This document shows positions 16,788-25,778 of a stretch of 62,281 bases of DNA, piece after piece; positions within the stretch are counted from its first letter, which is position 1, and the number at the start of each line of letters is the position of its first letter. Source of the DNA: Carboxydocella sporoproducens DSM 16521 (GTDB lineage Bacteria > Bacillota > GCA-003054495 > Carboxydocellales > Carboxydocellaceae). The position numbers and the translations under genes are program-made. Under the pieces are notes generated by a model. It saw only the letters and a list, made by a program, of their open reading frames with translations. It did no database searches and was not told where the DNA came from. The stretch covers positions 1-62,281 of the forward strand of contig NZ_FUXM01000012.1 of assembly GCF_900167165.1 (NCBI RefSeq), written 5' to 3'.

Positions 16788-18093
16788 TCTTTCTCCCCTT
16801 CCCCTCTTGCCGTAAATCCAGCACCCTTCTGGCTTTGCCGGTGAAACGCTCAATACTTCCCGGTGCTGCCAGACTGACTTTGGTGCCAATAGATAAAACA
16901 TTTTGCAACTTGTGGCGAATTTCCTCTTCGATTTCCACCAGTTTCTTATAATCATCAGTAAAGTATTCTTCTTTTATTTCCACCCGAACCTCCAGATCAT
17001 CCAGAAATCCCTTTTTCCGTACCACCAGCTGGTAATGGGGGGCTACGGCCGGCACAGTCAACAAAACGCTTTCCACCTGGGTGGGGAAAACATTGACACC
17101 TCGAATCACCAGCATGTCATCAGAACGGCCACAAACCCGGCTCATGCGCACAAGAGTACGTCCACAGGCACAGGGAGCATAGTCAAGGGTAGCCAGGTCC
17201 CGGGTCCGATAGCGCAAAATAGGCAAGGCCTCTTTGGTCAGCGGAGTAAACACCAGTTCCCCCTGTTCACCCGGACCAACCGGTTCACCGGTCTCGGGAT
17301 TGATCAGTTCCACCAGAAAGTGGTCTTCATTAATATGCAATCCCTGGCGCGCCTGGCATTCCCCCGCTACACCCGGTCCCATCACTTCACTTAATCCGTA
17401 ATTGTCAGTAGCAAACAGGCCCCATTCCGCCTCAATTTGCTGCCTGATTTCCTCCGACCAGGGCTCGGAGCCAAACAGGCCGATTCTTAAGCCCAGGGAA
17501 CGGGGTTCAACCCCCATCCCCCGGGCTACTTCCGCCAGGTAAAGGGCGTAGGAAGGCGTACTGACCAGCACTGTAGTGCCAAAATCCTGCATCAACATTA
17601 TCTGTTTCTCGGAATTGCCGGTAGAAGCCGGCACTATGGTAACCCCCACCTCTTCCAGACCATAATGCAATCCAAAAGCACCGGTAAACAAGCCGTAGCC
17701 AAAACAGATCTGGGCGATATCCTGCCGCTCAACTCCGGCCATGGTTACAATCCGGGCAATCAGATTGGCCCAGGTTTTCAGATCCTGTTTGGTATAACCG
17801 ACAACAGTAGGCTTGCCGGTAGTACCGGAGGAGGCGTGCAAACGCACGATTTCCTCCAGCGGTACGGCAAACAGACCATAGGGATACTGCTCCCGCAAAA
17901 CATCCTTGGTAGTAAAAGGCAACAAACGCACATCTTCCAGGCTCCGAATATCCGCCGGGGTTACTCCCTGCTCATCCAGCAGTTCCCGGTAATAGGGTAC
18001 CCGTTCATAGGCTCTTTTCACTGTTGCCTGTAAACGTTCCAGCTGTATTGCCTGCAGCTCTTCCCGGTTCAAGCTCTCTTCCTTATCCCACAT
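16762..18093 (-). CDS. paaK: Phenylacetate-CoA ligase-type adenylate-forming enzyme
   Basis: This protein has about 443 residues starting MWDKEESLNREELQAIQ (AAGGAG upstream). ATP-binding signature LHASSGTTGKPTVVGYT, a DNYGLSEVMGPG block, YRTRDLATL, and the C-terminal IERFTGKARRVLDLR are those of PaaK. It links arylacetates to CoA; beside iorAB it could run in reverse, conserving aryl-acetyl-CoA energy as ATP, as proposed for such clusters (inference). CACGR at about residues 330-335 fits the zinc/cysteine patch seen in many anaerobe PaaKs. It overlaps the symporter stop by 11 nt. Confidence 0.93.
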   Translation of the reverse strand: MWDKEESLNREELQAIQLERLQATVKRAYERVPYYRELLDEQGVTPADIRSLEDVRLLPFTTKDVLREQYPYGLFAVPLEEIVRLHASSGTTGKPTVVGYTKQDLKTWANLIARIVTMAGVERQDIAQICFGYGLFTGAFGLHYGLEEVGVTIVPASTGNSEKQIMLMQDFGTTVLVSTPSYALYLAEVARGMGVEPRSLGLRIGLFGSEPWSEEIRQQIEAEWGLFATDNYGLSEVMGPGVAGECQARQGLHINEDHFLVELINPETGEPVGPGEQGELVFTPLTKEALPILRYRTRDLATLDYAPCACGRTLVRMSRVCGRSDDMLVIRGVNVFPTQVESVLLTVPAVAPHYQLVVRKKGFLDDLEVRVEIKEEYFTDDYKKLVEIEEEIRHKLQNVLSIGTKVSLAAPGSIERFTGKARRVLDLRQEGKGRKNEGTADRQ

Positions 18094-19603
18094 CCACCAT
18101 TGCTCCTTCCTCTCCCTGGCTGATTCCACCTTCCTCACCGAATACCAGGGCCAGGTGATCCGCCGGTAATTGTTGACCCACCAGACTGAACACCGGTACC
18201 GTCAGGATAGAGGTCAACATGGCCAGACACCCGCCTAGAGGTATATATTTGGCATCCATCTGAAAATACCAGGCCCAGATAATGGAGAATGCCGCTCCTG
18301 CCACCATCCCGGCCAGAGCCCCCGTTTGATTGACCCGGCGGCTGTACAGCCCCCAGAGATAGGGTCCCAGAAAAGCCCCGGCCACCGTCCCCCAGGATAA
18401 AGCCATCAGGGTCAGGATAATTGCGGGTTTTTGCAGAGCAATATAGAGGGAAAAGCCGACAAAAACCAGGCTGAACAAACGCAACAGCTGCAAAACCCGA
18501 CGGGGGGTTAAACCAGGGGCCAGCCAGCTATGGATCACATCCATGGTCAGGGCTGAACTGGCCACCAGTACCAGAGAAGATAGAGTTGACATGGAAGCGG
18601 ATAAGACCAGCAGCAAGATGACCGCTGCTGCCCATTCCGGCAGGGCCTGTTTTAAAATCAGGGGCATGATCAGGTCGGCAGAAGGTTTCCCTGTGACCGG
18701 ATCCAGGGGAATCTGGTCAAAAAAGAGGCGGCTGAAGGCACCGATGCCATAAGCTGCTCCGGAAATCAACAGGGCAAATAAGGTAGTGATACGAGTAGCG
18801 GTGTAGACCACTTTCTCATCGCGAATTGCACAGAATTTTTGCACCATCTGGGGCATCCCCCAGGTACCAAAGCTGGTAAGCAAGACCAGGGCCAGCAATT
18901 GCTCCAGACCCGGGCCCTGGGGAAAAAAACTGACCAGCTGGCTCCCCTTCTCTGCCAGCCGGCTGATACCGGTAGCCAGACCGCCTACCTGGGGAGCATG
19001 GAGGATATACCAGGTCATCACTCCGACTCCCCCCAGCATGACAATCCCCTGAATAAAATCTGTAACCGCTACTGCCAGATAACCGCCCAGAATAAGAAAT
19101 ACTGCCGTCACGGCAGCCATCAGCCAGGCCACCAGGGCGTAGGGAAGACCAAAGATTTGTTCAAAAAGGTAGCTTAAGCCCATGTAAACGGAAGCAGAAT
19201 AAGGCACTAGGAAAACAAATATCAAACTGGATGCCAGTACCTTCATCAGCGGACTCTGATAGCGGGCCCGGAAAAATTCCGGCATAGTCATCACTCCCAG
19301 GCGCTCTGTCATTTGCCTGGTGGGACGGGCCAGCACCTTCCAGGCCAGCCAGCTGCCCAGCAGGGCATTGCCGAGAGCGACCCAGAGAGCGCTTAAACCA
19401 AACCCCCATCCTACTTTACCGGCATAACCAACAAAAAGAACGGCAGAAAAGTAAGTGGTACCATAAGCAAAAGCAGTCATCCAGGGCCCGACCTTCCTGC
19501 CTCCCAGAAAGAAGTCTCCCGGTGTCCTGTTTTTGCTGCGCGCCCACCAACCACTGCCGATCAGGATTGAAACAAAAAGAACCAGCAACACCCATTTAAT
19601 CAT
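18083..19603 (-). CDS. Sodium:solute symporter (SSS family)
   Basis: This 506-residue protein has about 13 membrane helices, beginning IKWVLLVLFVSILIGSGWWARS. Family marks are TPGDFFLGGRKVGPWMTAFAYGTTYFSAV (TM2-3), the sodium-site region SASMSTLSSLVLVASSALTMDV, and RxTxQMTERLGVMTMPEFF after TM3. The best fit is the PanF/PutP branch. Lying between an aminotransferase and an aryl-CoA ligase, it probably imports an aromatic amino acid or arylacid; substrate is not readable from sequence. The C-terminus is soluble and acidic. Confidence 0.88.
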   Translation of the reverse strand: MIKWVLLVLFVSILIGSGWWARSKNRTPGDFFLGGRKVGPWMTAFAYGTTYFSAVLFVGYAGKVGWGFGLSALWVALGNALLGSWLAWKVLARPTRQMTERLGVMTMPEFFRARYQSPLMKVLASSLIFVFLVPYSASVYMGLSYLFEQIFGLPYALVAWLMAAVTAVFLILGGYLAVAVTDFIQGIVMLGGVGVMTWYILHAPQVGGLATGISRLAEKGSQLVSFFPQGPGLEQLLALVLLTSFGTWGMPQMVQKFCAIRDEKVVYTATRITTLFALLISGAAYGIGAFSRLFFDQIPLDPVTGKPSADLIMPLILKQALPEWAAAVILLLVLSASMSTLSSLVLVASSALTMDVIHSWLAPGLTPRRVLQLLRLFSLVFVGFSLYIALQKPAIILTLMALSWGTVAGAFLGPYLWGLYSRRVNQTGALAGMVAGAAFSIIWAWYFQMDAKYIPLGGCLAMLTSILTVPVFSLVGQQLPADHLALVFGEEGGISQGEEGAMVDVG

Positions 19604-19657
19604 TCTACCATACCTCCGTTCTGCTCTTTCCTGGCTTCCTGCTCATGCTCAGCTCTA

Positions 19658-20824
19658 CTATCCTGCCATCCTGGACTGCACAAACATCCTGATACGCTTT
19701 AAAGCCTCCTGTAACTGGGCCAGGGAATAGGCATAGGAAATACGGATACAGCCTTCGCCGGCTGCCCCAAAAGCCGACCCCGGCACTACCGCCACCTTTT
19801 GCTCCCGCAGCAACTCGGTGGCAAACTGCTCGGAAGTTAGTCCTGTACTGCGAATGGAAGGAAAGACATAAAAGGCCCCTTCCGGTTCATGGCACTCCAG
19901 GCCTGCTTCCCTCAATCCAGCCACTACCAGTCGCCGCCGTCGATCATATTCCCGTACCATTGCCTCCATTTCCCCCCGGCAGCTCTTCAGCACTTCCAGT
20001 GCGGCCAGCTGCGCTGTAATCGGGGCACAGAGCATGGTATACTGGTGAATTTTCACCATGGCATTGATCAAATCAGGATGACCGCAGGCATAGCCCAGAC
20101 GCCAGCCTGTCATGGCATAGGCTTTGGAGAAACCATTTAGCAAAATGGTACGCTCTTTCATGCCCGGTAAAGCCGCGATACTGAAATGCTGCCGCCCATA
20201 GGTCAGATGATGATAAATTTCATCGGCAATAACGATAAGATCACGGGCCCGGGCGATTTCGGCGATCCCTTCCAGGTCCTGACGGCTCAGGGTAGTACCA
20301 GTCGGATTATTGGGATAACAGAGCAAAACCGCCTTGGTGCTAGGGGTCAAAGCCTGTTCCAGAGCCGCCGGCGTCAAGCGGAATCCATCTTCCCAGCGGG
20401 TCGCTACTGGCACCGGCCGTCCTCCGGCCAGCAAAGTACAGGGCTGATAGGAAACATAAGAAGGCTCAGGGATAATCACTTCTTCCCCTGGATTGAGCAG
20501 AGCCCTCAAAGCAATATCCAGGGCTTCCGATACGCCAACGGTCACCATAATTTCTCGTCTGGGGTCATAGCTCACCCCCAGGTTAGCCTCCACATCCCTG
20601 CTAATGGCTTCCCGCAATTCCAGCAAGCCATGATTGCTGGTATAGTGGGTTTTCCCCTTCTCCAGCCCCCAGATACAGGCCTCCCGGCCCGCCCAGGGTG
20701 TGACGAAATCCGGTTCCCCTACCCCCAGGGAAATCACCCCTGGAGTTTCTGCTACCAGGTCAAAAAAGCGCCTGATCCCGGAAGGCGGAAGCTCCCGGAC
20801 CAGAGTGGCCACCTTCTCAATCAC
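19658..20824 (-). CDS. PLP-dependent aminotransferase, class I/II (aromatic type)
   Basis: This 388-residue protein starts at a GTG overlapping the regulator stop (GTGA). It has GVGEPDFVTPW, HYTSNHGLLELREAI, CYPNNPTGTTLS, DEIYHHLTYG, the PLP lysine in NGFSKAYAMTGWRLGY, and the substrate arginine in GCIRISYAYS. It resembles the AspC/PatA group. In this operon it should convert Phe, Tyr or Trp to aryl pyruvates for IorAB; the substrate is inferred from context. Cytosolic. Confidence 0.92.
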   Translation of the reverse strand: MIEKVATLVRELPPSGIRRFFDLVAETPGVISLGVGEPDFVTPWAGREACIWGLEKGKTHYTSNHGLLELREAISRDVEANLGVSYDPRREIMVTVGVSEALDIALRALLNPGEEVIIPEPSYVSYQPCTLLAGGRPVPVATRWEDGFRLTPAALEQALTPSTKAVLLCYPNNPTGTTLSRQDLEGIAEIARARDLIVIADEIYHHLTYGRQHFSIAALPGMKERTILLNGFSKAYAMTGWRLGYACGHPDLINAMVKIHQYTMLCAPITAQLAALEVLKSCRGEMEAMVREYDRRRRLVVAGLREAGLECHEPEGAFYVFPSIRSTGLTSEQFATELLREQKVAVVPGSAFGAAGEGCIRISYAYSLAQLQEALKRIRMFVQSRMAG

Positions 20825-21318
20825 GGTGACACCACCAGCCGCTCATCATCACCGGCATCCTCATCCAGAATTACACCGGCCTGTTTGTACTTTTTTAACA
20901 CAAAATGGGTGGTGGTACTCTGCACATCTTCAAGAGTAGCCAGTTTTTCCGCCACAAACAGGGCTACTTCCTTCAGAGTGCGTCCCTCGATCAGTACCGC
21001 CAGGTCATAAGCACCTGACATCAGAAAAACCGACTTGACCTCCGGATAGCGGTAGATGCGCCGGGCTACGGCATCATAGCCCTTATCCCGCTGGGGAGTG
21101 ATCTTGACATCGATCATGGCGGAAACAGCATCATCACCGAATTTCTCCCAGTTAATGATGGTATGGTATTTGACAATTACCCTGTCCGCCACCAGTCGGG
21201 CGATAGCCTGGGCCACCTCCACCTCCGGTTCTCCCAGCAAGCTTGCTATTTCCGCCGTTGTGTAGCGGCTATCCTGTTCCAGTAGCTCAAGAATTTCCCT
21301 TTCCTTGTTTTTATCCAA
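20821..21318 (-). CDS. Lrp/AsnC-family transcriptional regulator
   Basis: This 165-residue protein has an N-terminal winged HTH (DKNKEREILELLEQDSRYTTAEIASLLG) followed by an effector-binding RAM domain with GYDAVARRIYRYPEVKSVFLMSGAYDLAV. The C-terminal extension is about 20 residues and acidic (DEDAGDDE). It is the first gene of the aromatic amino acid operon and overlaps the aminotransferase by 4 nt, so it most likely senses an amino acid and controls its own operon. GGGGAGGGAG precedes the ATG. Confidence 0.92.
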   Translation of the reverse strand: MDKNKEREILELLEQDSRYTTAEIASLLGEPEVEVAQAIARLVADRVIVKYHTIINWEKFGDDAVSAMIDVKITPQRDKGYDAVARRIYRYPEVKSVFLMSGAYDLAVLIEGRTLKEVALFVAEKLATLEDVQSTTTHFVLKKYKQAGVILDEDAGDDERLVVSP

Positions 21319-21334
21319 GCCACTCCCTCCCCTG

Positions 21335-21391
21335 TATAACAGCTGATTTTTATTTTTGTATATTATAACAGCTGGGTCAGTACCTCTACAA
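21335..21391 (-). promoter_or_regulatory. Promoter with 11-bp direct repeats upstream of the Lrp operon
   Basis: On the minus strand TTGTAG (21386-21391), 18 nt, TATAAT (21362-21367) form a promoter. TATAACAGCTG occurs twice in the same orientation (21335-21345 and 21364-21374), 29 bp apart, one copy overlapping the -10. Repeats near multiples of a helical turn are typical for Lrp-type binding. Confidence 0.55.
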
Positions 21392-21394
21392 CCC

Positions 21395-22981
21395 CTATTT
21401 TACCTTTTTCAGTAAAATCATGGCCATCCAGGCGCCAAATAAAGTGGAAACCAGAAAACCGGATACCCCCAGAACAGGATAGCCAAATACCTTGGGGCCA
21501 AAACCGGCATGCAAAATCAGGGCCGAACCAACAGTAATGGCCGCTACAATCATACTCAAAGCCAACCGACTGGATATAACTTCCAGCATATCATATAACC
21601 ACTGTAAATTACGGTGATGAAAAATAAAGCGCATTTCCCCCCTGGCCAATTGCTCCAGAATTACATGCATCTGTCGGGGCAGGTCCCGATTCAGTTTCTG
21701 CCATTCTCCCCACCAGCGGGGCAAATCCTGCCACCACCCCTGCCATTCCCGTACCAGAGCCTGACGGCCCAGGGGTTCCGCTACCTCCAGGATATTGATT
21801 TCCGGATCCAGCTGAACCGCCAGCCCCTCAGCCAGCAATAGAGCCTTGCCCAGCAGAAAAAAAGGAGGCGGCATGCGAATCTGATGATTAACCGCAATTC
21901 CCACCATGCCCTGAATGATCTGGCCAAAGGAGATTTTCCCTCTCCCCATGCCCCTGGTTCGCTCCAGCAGGCAGGCCAGATCCTCGAATAACCGGTAAAA
22001 ATCCACCCGGCCCCGGGGTTGACCCATCTTGAGGGTTAATTCCACTACCTCATCAGTCCGTTGCCGCCATAAAGCTACCATCAGCTGTGCTACCTGTTCC
22101 CGAAACTGTTGATCAAACCGGCCTACAGCCCCAAAATCCAGCAGAACTATTTTGCCCTCTCCATCCACCAGGATATTGCCGGGATGAGGATCGGCATGAA
22201 AAACCCCGGCATTAAACAGGGGATAAAGAAAAACCCCCAGCCAGTGCCGTGCCAGCTGCCGTCTTTGTTCCCATTCCTCCCGCTCAGCCAGGGCAGATAG
22301 TTTTTCTCCCGCGATATATTCCATAGTTAGTACATCCTTACTGCTATATTCCCAGAAAACCCGGGGCAAGCGCACAGGCCAGGGACATTCCCGATAGAGA
22401 AAGGCAAAATGTTCTACCGCCAGTCCTTCTGCCGAGAAATCCAGTTCCCGTCGGATAATGCGCCGGAATTGCTGATAAAGCTGCTCACTATCCAGCGTCT
22501 CCTGGATTACTCTCACTTTTTGCAGATAAGGCAGCAGCCGCTCCAGGGCAACCAGGTCCCCGTTGATCTGTCGTTCAATCCCGGCCCGCTTGATTTTAAC
22601 AGCTACCTTTTCCCCGCTGGGCAAAATAGCAAAATGCACCTGGGCGATGGAAGCAGAGGCCAGGGGTTGCCAGTCAAAATAAGCAAAAAGCTCTTCTACC
22701 GAGCGGCCTAAGCCGCGCTGGACCTGAACCTTTACTTCTTCAGGGCTCATCAAGCCGGCCTGATCCTGTAACTCCCGCAACTGCTGACACAATTCTTCCG
22801 GCAGAAGATCCGGCCGGGTACTGGCTACCTGTCCCAGTTTGATAAAAGTCGGACCCAGTTCCTGCAGCAAAGCCCTGACCACCTCGCCAATGGCCTTCAA
22901 TTCCCGCAAATGCCGGTAACGCCAGAGGTAATTGGCTATTTTCCAGGCTATTTCCCCGGTACGATCCACTCTGCTGTACAA
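21395..22981 (-). CDS. UbiB/AarF (ABC1)-family atypical kinase
   Basis: This 528-residue protein starts at TTG after GAGGTGGT. The hallmark KxGQ element reads FIKLGQVASTRPDLLPEE; ASIAQVHFA and VAVKIKR follow; the catalytic segment is GVFHADPHPGNILVD and the metal aspartate lies in IVLLDFGAVG. Two C-terminal TM helices (about 470-490 and 498-520) anchor it. These proteins support isoprenoid quinone synthesis or lipid homeostasis and are atypical ATPases/kinases. It follows the copZ terminator. No quinone gene is near. Confidence 0.93.
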   Translation of the reverse strand: MYSRVDRTGEIAWKIANYLWRYRHLRELKAIGEVVRALLQELGPTFIKLGQVASTRPDLLPEELCQQLRELQDQAGLMSPEEVKVQVQRGLGRSVEELFAYFDWQPLASASIAQVHFAILPSGEKVAVKIKRAGIERQINGDLVALERLLPYLQKVRVIQETLDSEQLYQQFRRIIRRELDFSAEGLAVEHFAFLYRECPWPVRLPRVFWEYSSKDVLTMEYIAGEKLSALAEREEWEQRRQLARHWLGVFLYPLFNAGVFHADPHPGNILVDGEGKIVLLDFGAVGRFDQQFREQVAQLMVALWRQRTDEVVELTLKMGQPRGRVDFYRLFEDLACLLERTRGMGRGKISFGQIIQGMVGIAVNHQIRMPPPFFLLGKALLLAEGLAVQLDPEINILEVAEPLGRQALVREWQGWWQDLPRWWGEWQKLNRDLPRQMHVILEQLARGEMRFIFHHRNLQWLYDMLEVISSRLALSMIVAAITVGSALILHAGFGPKVFGYPVLGVSGFLVSTLFGAWMAMILLKKVK

Positions 22982-23008
22982 ATCTTACCACCTCAGGTTA
23001 TATTCTGC

Positions 23009-23055
23009 CAAAAAAGTAAAAGGGCAATACCCGTATTCAGGTATTGCCCTTTTAC
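23009..23055 (-). terminator. Terminator after copZ
   Basis: GTAAAAGGGCAATACC and its exact complement (16 bp stem, 8-nt loop) begin right at the copZ stop, then TTTTTT on the minus strand. Confidence 0.9.
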
Positions 23056-23265
23056 TTACTTGACTACATCATAGCCGGCCTCTTCAATGGCAGCATGCAA
23101 AGCAGCTAAACCAGTTTGATTTTCATCATAGGTAACTGTCACTTGTTTGGCTGCCAGATCCACTACAGCCTCAGTGACCCCACCAACCTGCTTCAGCGCC
23201 TTTTCCACTGCCATTTTACAATGGCCGCAGCTCATGCCCTCGACATTGATGACTACCTGGGCCAT
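23056..23265 (-). CDS. copZ: CopZ-like heavy-metal-associated copper chaperone
   Basis: This 69-residue HMA domain has a beta-alpha-beta-beta-alpha-beta pattern. The metal-binding GMSCGHC (MxCxxC) is at residues 10-16. It should carry Cu(I) to a P-type ATPase or regulator, but none is nearby. A near-perfect AAGGAGGTGA lies before the ATG, inside the coding end of the upstream GGDEF/HD-GYP gene (50-nt overlap). Confidence 0.92.
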   Translation of the reverse strand: MAQVVINVEGMSCGHCKMAVEKALKQVGGVTEAVVDLAAKQVTVTYDENQTGLAALHAAIEEAGYDVVK

Positions 23266-25612
23266 TTAGCTCACCTCCTTCAACCAGGGCAGTAAAGATT
23301 TCTACAATTCGGGGATCAAACTGTTTCCCGCTCTGTTCCCTGATTTCCAACAGAGCCTGTTCCGGACCTTTGGCTTCCCGGAACACCCGGGTACTGGTCA
23401 TGGCATCCCAGGCATCCACCACCGCCAGGATCCGGGCCTCCAGAGGTATATTATCTCCCGCCAATCCGTCAGGATATCCGGAACCATCATAGCGTTCATG
23501 GTGATGGCGGATAATCAGGGCTGCTTCTGCCAGAACCGGTATGGTCTTGACCACTGCCCCACCGGCAACAGCGTGTTGTTTTAACTGTTCCCATTCTGCT
23601 TCTGTTAAATCGCCTTCTTTGCACAAAATCTCCTTGGTTACTTCCATTTTACCAATATCATGGAAATAGGCTGCCAGTTGTAACAGATTAAGGCGTTCTG
23701 CCGTCAGACCCATTCGTTCTCCTACTTTACAGGCCAGCATCATCACCCGTTCGCTGTGCCCGAAAGTATAGCGGTCCCGGGCATTGATGACTGTAATCAT
23801 AGTCTTTAGCCGTTCCAGCTTGTTTTTCTCTTCCGCCGGCAGAGACTCCAGCAGCGCATCCATAAAGGTCAGGTGGTAAGCCACCCGGTTACGGCCATTG
23901 TACTTGGCCCGGTACAGAGCTTCATCTGCCCGTTTGACCAGGTCTTCCAGGGTTTTGGCATGAACGGGATACTGGGCAATCCCGATGGAACAGGTTATCC
24001 GTCCACTGGGTTGCTGGAGCCGGCCTTCAAACCTGGAATCAGCCACTTTCTGGCGTATGCGTTCCGCAATGTCCAGAGCCTGTTCCAGGGAAGTCTCCCG
24101 CAGGATAATGGCAAATTCCTCACCCCCGTAACGGGCGACAATATCATCAGGTCGCACATTCTCCACCAGAATACGGGCAAATTCCTTTAACAGACGGTCC
24201 CCGGCCGGATGGCCAAAGGTATCATTGTACTGCTTGAAAAAGTCGACATCCAGCATCAACAAGGAAAGAGGCTTTTTATATAACTGCGCAGCCGCAATCT
24301 CTGATTGCAGTAGTTCATAAAATTGCTTCTGGTTATATAAACCAGTTAAACGGTCGGTAATTGCTCTGGTTTGCATTTCCTCAAAGAGCATGGCATTTTC
24401 CACCGATAACCCGATCTGGTGGGCCAGAGATGAAAGCAGACTGATCTCACTGGGGGTAAAAGTGTGTTTATGTTTGGTATAGACCTCAATGGTTCCCAGC
24501 AGCCCCCCCTTGCCCCTTAAAGGTACCACCAGCAGGGAAACGATCCCTTCAAAGCGTACCATCTGCACCCAGACAGTGCGTTCATCCCTGCGCAAATCAT
24601 CGGTTGCAGATGGCAAATCGGTCAACATGACCCTGCCGCTATAACCTTCCCCTTTTTTCATCCTTACGGTTTTGACATATTCCCGGCTTAAGCCAATGGA
24701 TGCTTTAATGCTCAGCTCATCAGCCTTTTCATCATACAGGAAAATAGCGGCATATTTGGCCCCGAATACTCTTTCTATCATTTCCAGGCCTCGTTGCAGG
24801 GTTTCGTCCAGATAGCGGGAAGCCACCAGCCCCTTGCTGGCTTCCTGCAAGTTCAGGAGGGAAACCGACAGGGTTTCAATAGCAGCCGCAATCTCCTCCA
24901 GCTCACTTCCTACTTTGGGCAGAGGAGAATGCAAATCAAATTTCAACCTCTGAATCCCTTCCTTGATTTTGTCTACATCTGTCAGCAGGGCCCGGGATAA
25001 CCAGAAAACCCCGGCCAGGCCCATAACAAAGGTTAAAATAAAAACCAGTAAAATTTCGGTTTTCAGTTTATCGATCAGATTTTCAATTGGTTCAATAGTT
25101 CGCCAGACAAAGACATGACCAATTATCTGGTCATTACGGATCAGGGGACGCACAATCATCTGTACACCATTTTCAGTAAAAAGGTGTTCTTCCCAGATGT
25201 TTTTGTTTTCCAGCTGATGTACCCTGCGCAATAACTGGCGCAAAAACAGTTCTCCGCCCGGCGGTTCCTTTACCGCCACCAGCCAGTCCCGACCTTCCAC
25301 ATGGTAGGCTGCTCCCATCTCATCTGCGCTGCCTACCAGCTCAGCAGTGACCAGCCGTTGCAATTCCGCCTTGAGTTCCTGCCACTTGGTCCCTTCGGCA
25401 GCATTAATTACTCCCAGGCGGGCCATGATCATTTCAAAATCCCCTTCTATTTTTTTGTCCAAATGCAAGGATATCCGTTTAACCTGGTCCAGCATTTCGT
25501 CTTCAATCACTGATTTAGCCCGATAGACCGCCAGCCAGCCCGTCAGACCACAGGAAAAGAAGACAAGCACCGCTAGAATCAGCGTTAACCTGGTCCTCAG
25601 ATTCAGTTTCAT
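23216..25612 (-). CDS. Membrane sensor with GAF, GGDEF and HD-GYP domains (c-di-GMP turnover)
   Basis: This protein has about 798 residues starting MKLNLRTRLTLILAVLVFF at 25612. TM helix at about 8-28, extracytoplasmic region to about 180, second TM at about 185-205, HAMP-like stretch, GAF (about 260-400), GGDEF with RYGGEEFAII (active GGEEF form), and HD-GYP with HSERVMML, FHDIGKMEV, HHHERYDGSGYPDGL and ARILAVVDAWDAMTS. It can in principle both make and break c-di-GMP. The last 17 codons overlap copZ, and the tail (GPGSHQCRGHELRPL) is not conserved-looking. An upstream open frame to 25888 was rejected because it crosses the divergent gene start. Confidence 0.93.
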   Translation of the reverse strand: MKLNLRTRLTLILAVLVFFSCGLTGWLAVYRAKSVIEDEMLDQVKRISLHLDKKIEGDFEMIMARLGVINAAEGTKWQELKAELQRLVTAELVGSADEMGAAYHVEGRDWLVAVKEPPGGELFLRQLLRRVHQLENKNIWEEHLFTENGVQMIVRPLIRNDQIIGHVFVWRTIEPIENLIDKLKTEILLVFILTFVMGLAGVFWLSRALLTDVDKIKEGIQRLKFDLHSPLPKVGSELEEIAAAIETLSVSLLNLQEASKGLVASRYLDETLQRGLEMIERVFGAKYAAIFLYDEKADELSIKASIGLSREYVKTVRMKKGEGYSGRVMLTDLPSATDDLRRDERTVWVQMVRFEGIVSLLVVPLRGKGGLLGTIEVYTKHKHTFTPSEISLLSSLAHQIGLSVENAMLFEEMQTRAITDRLTGLYNQKQFYELLQSEIAAAQLYKKPLSLLMLDVDFFKQYNDTFGHPAGDRLLKEFARILVENVRPDDIVARYGGEEFAIILRETSLEQALDIAERIRQKVADSRFEGRLQQPSGRITCSIGIAQYPVHAKTLEDLVKRADEALYRAKYNGRNRVAYHLTFMDALLESLPAEEKNKLERLKTMITVINARDRYTFGHSERVMMLACKVGERMGLTAERLNLLQLAAYFHDIGKMEVTKEILCKEGDLTEAEWEQLKQHAVAGGAVVKTIPVLAEAALIIRHHHERYDGSGYPDGLAGDNIPLEARILAVVDAWDAMTSTRVFREAKGPEQALLEIREQSGKQFDPRIVEIFTALVEGGELNGPGSHQCRGHELRPL

Positions 25613-25718
25613 CTCCCCAAGCCCCTTTCTCCGCCATGAGCCCGAGTTATTCTGCCTGCTATCTAATAATTTATTTGTATTCTCCCTGCTGCAAAAAAAT
25701 CCTCTTTTTACATAAAAC

Positions 25719-25750
25719 ATTACATTAATAGCCAGAATAATAAATGTAAT
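25719..25750. promoter_or_regulatory. Inverted repeat in the divergent control region
   Basis: ATTACATT (25719-25726) and AATGTAAT (25743-25750) are exact complements 16 bp apart, midway between the GGDEF/HD-GYP gene and the YdcZ gene. It is a candidate operator. No repressor is identified. Confidence 0.4.
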
Positions 25751-25778
25751 TATCTTTTTCGACACGGGAGGGGAGATA

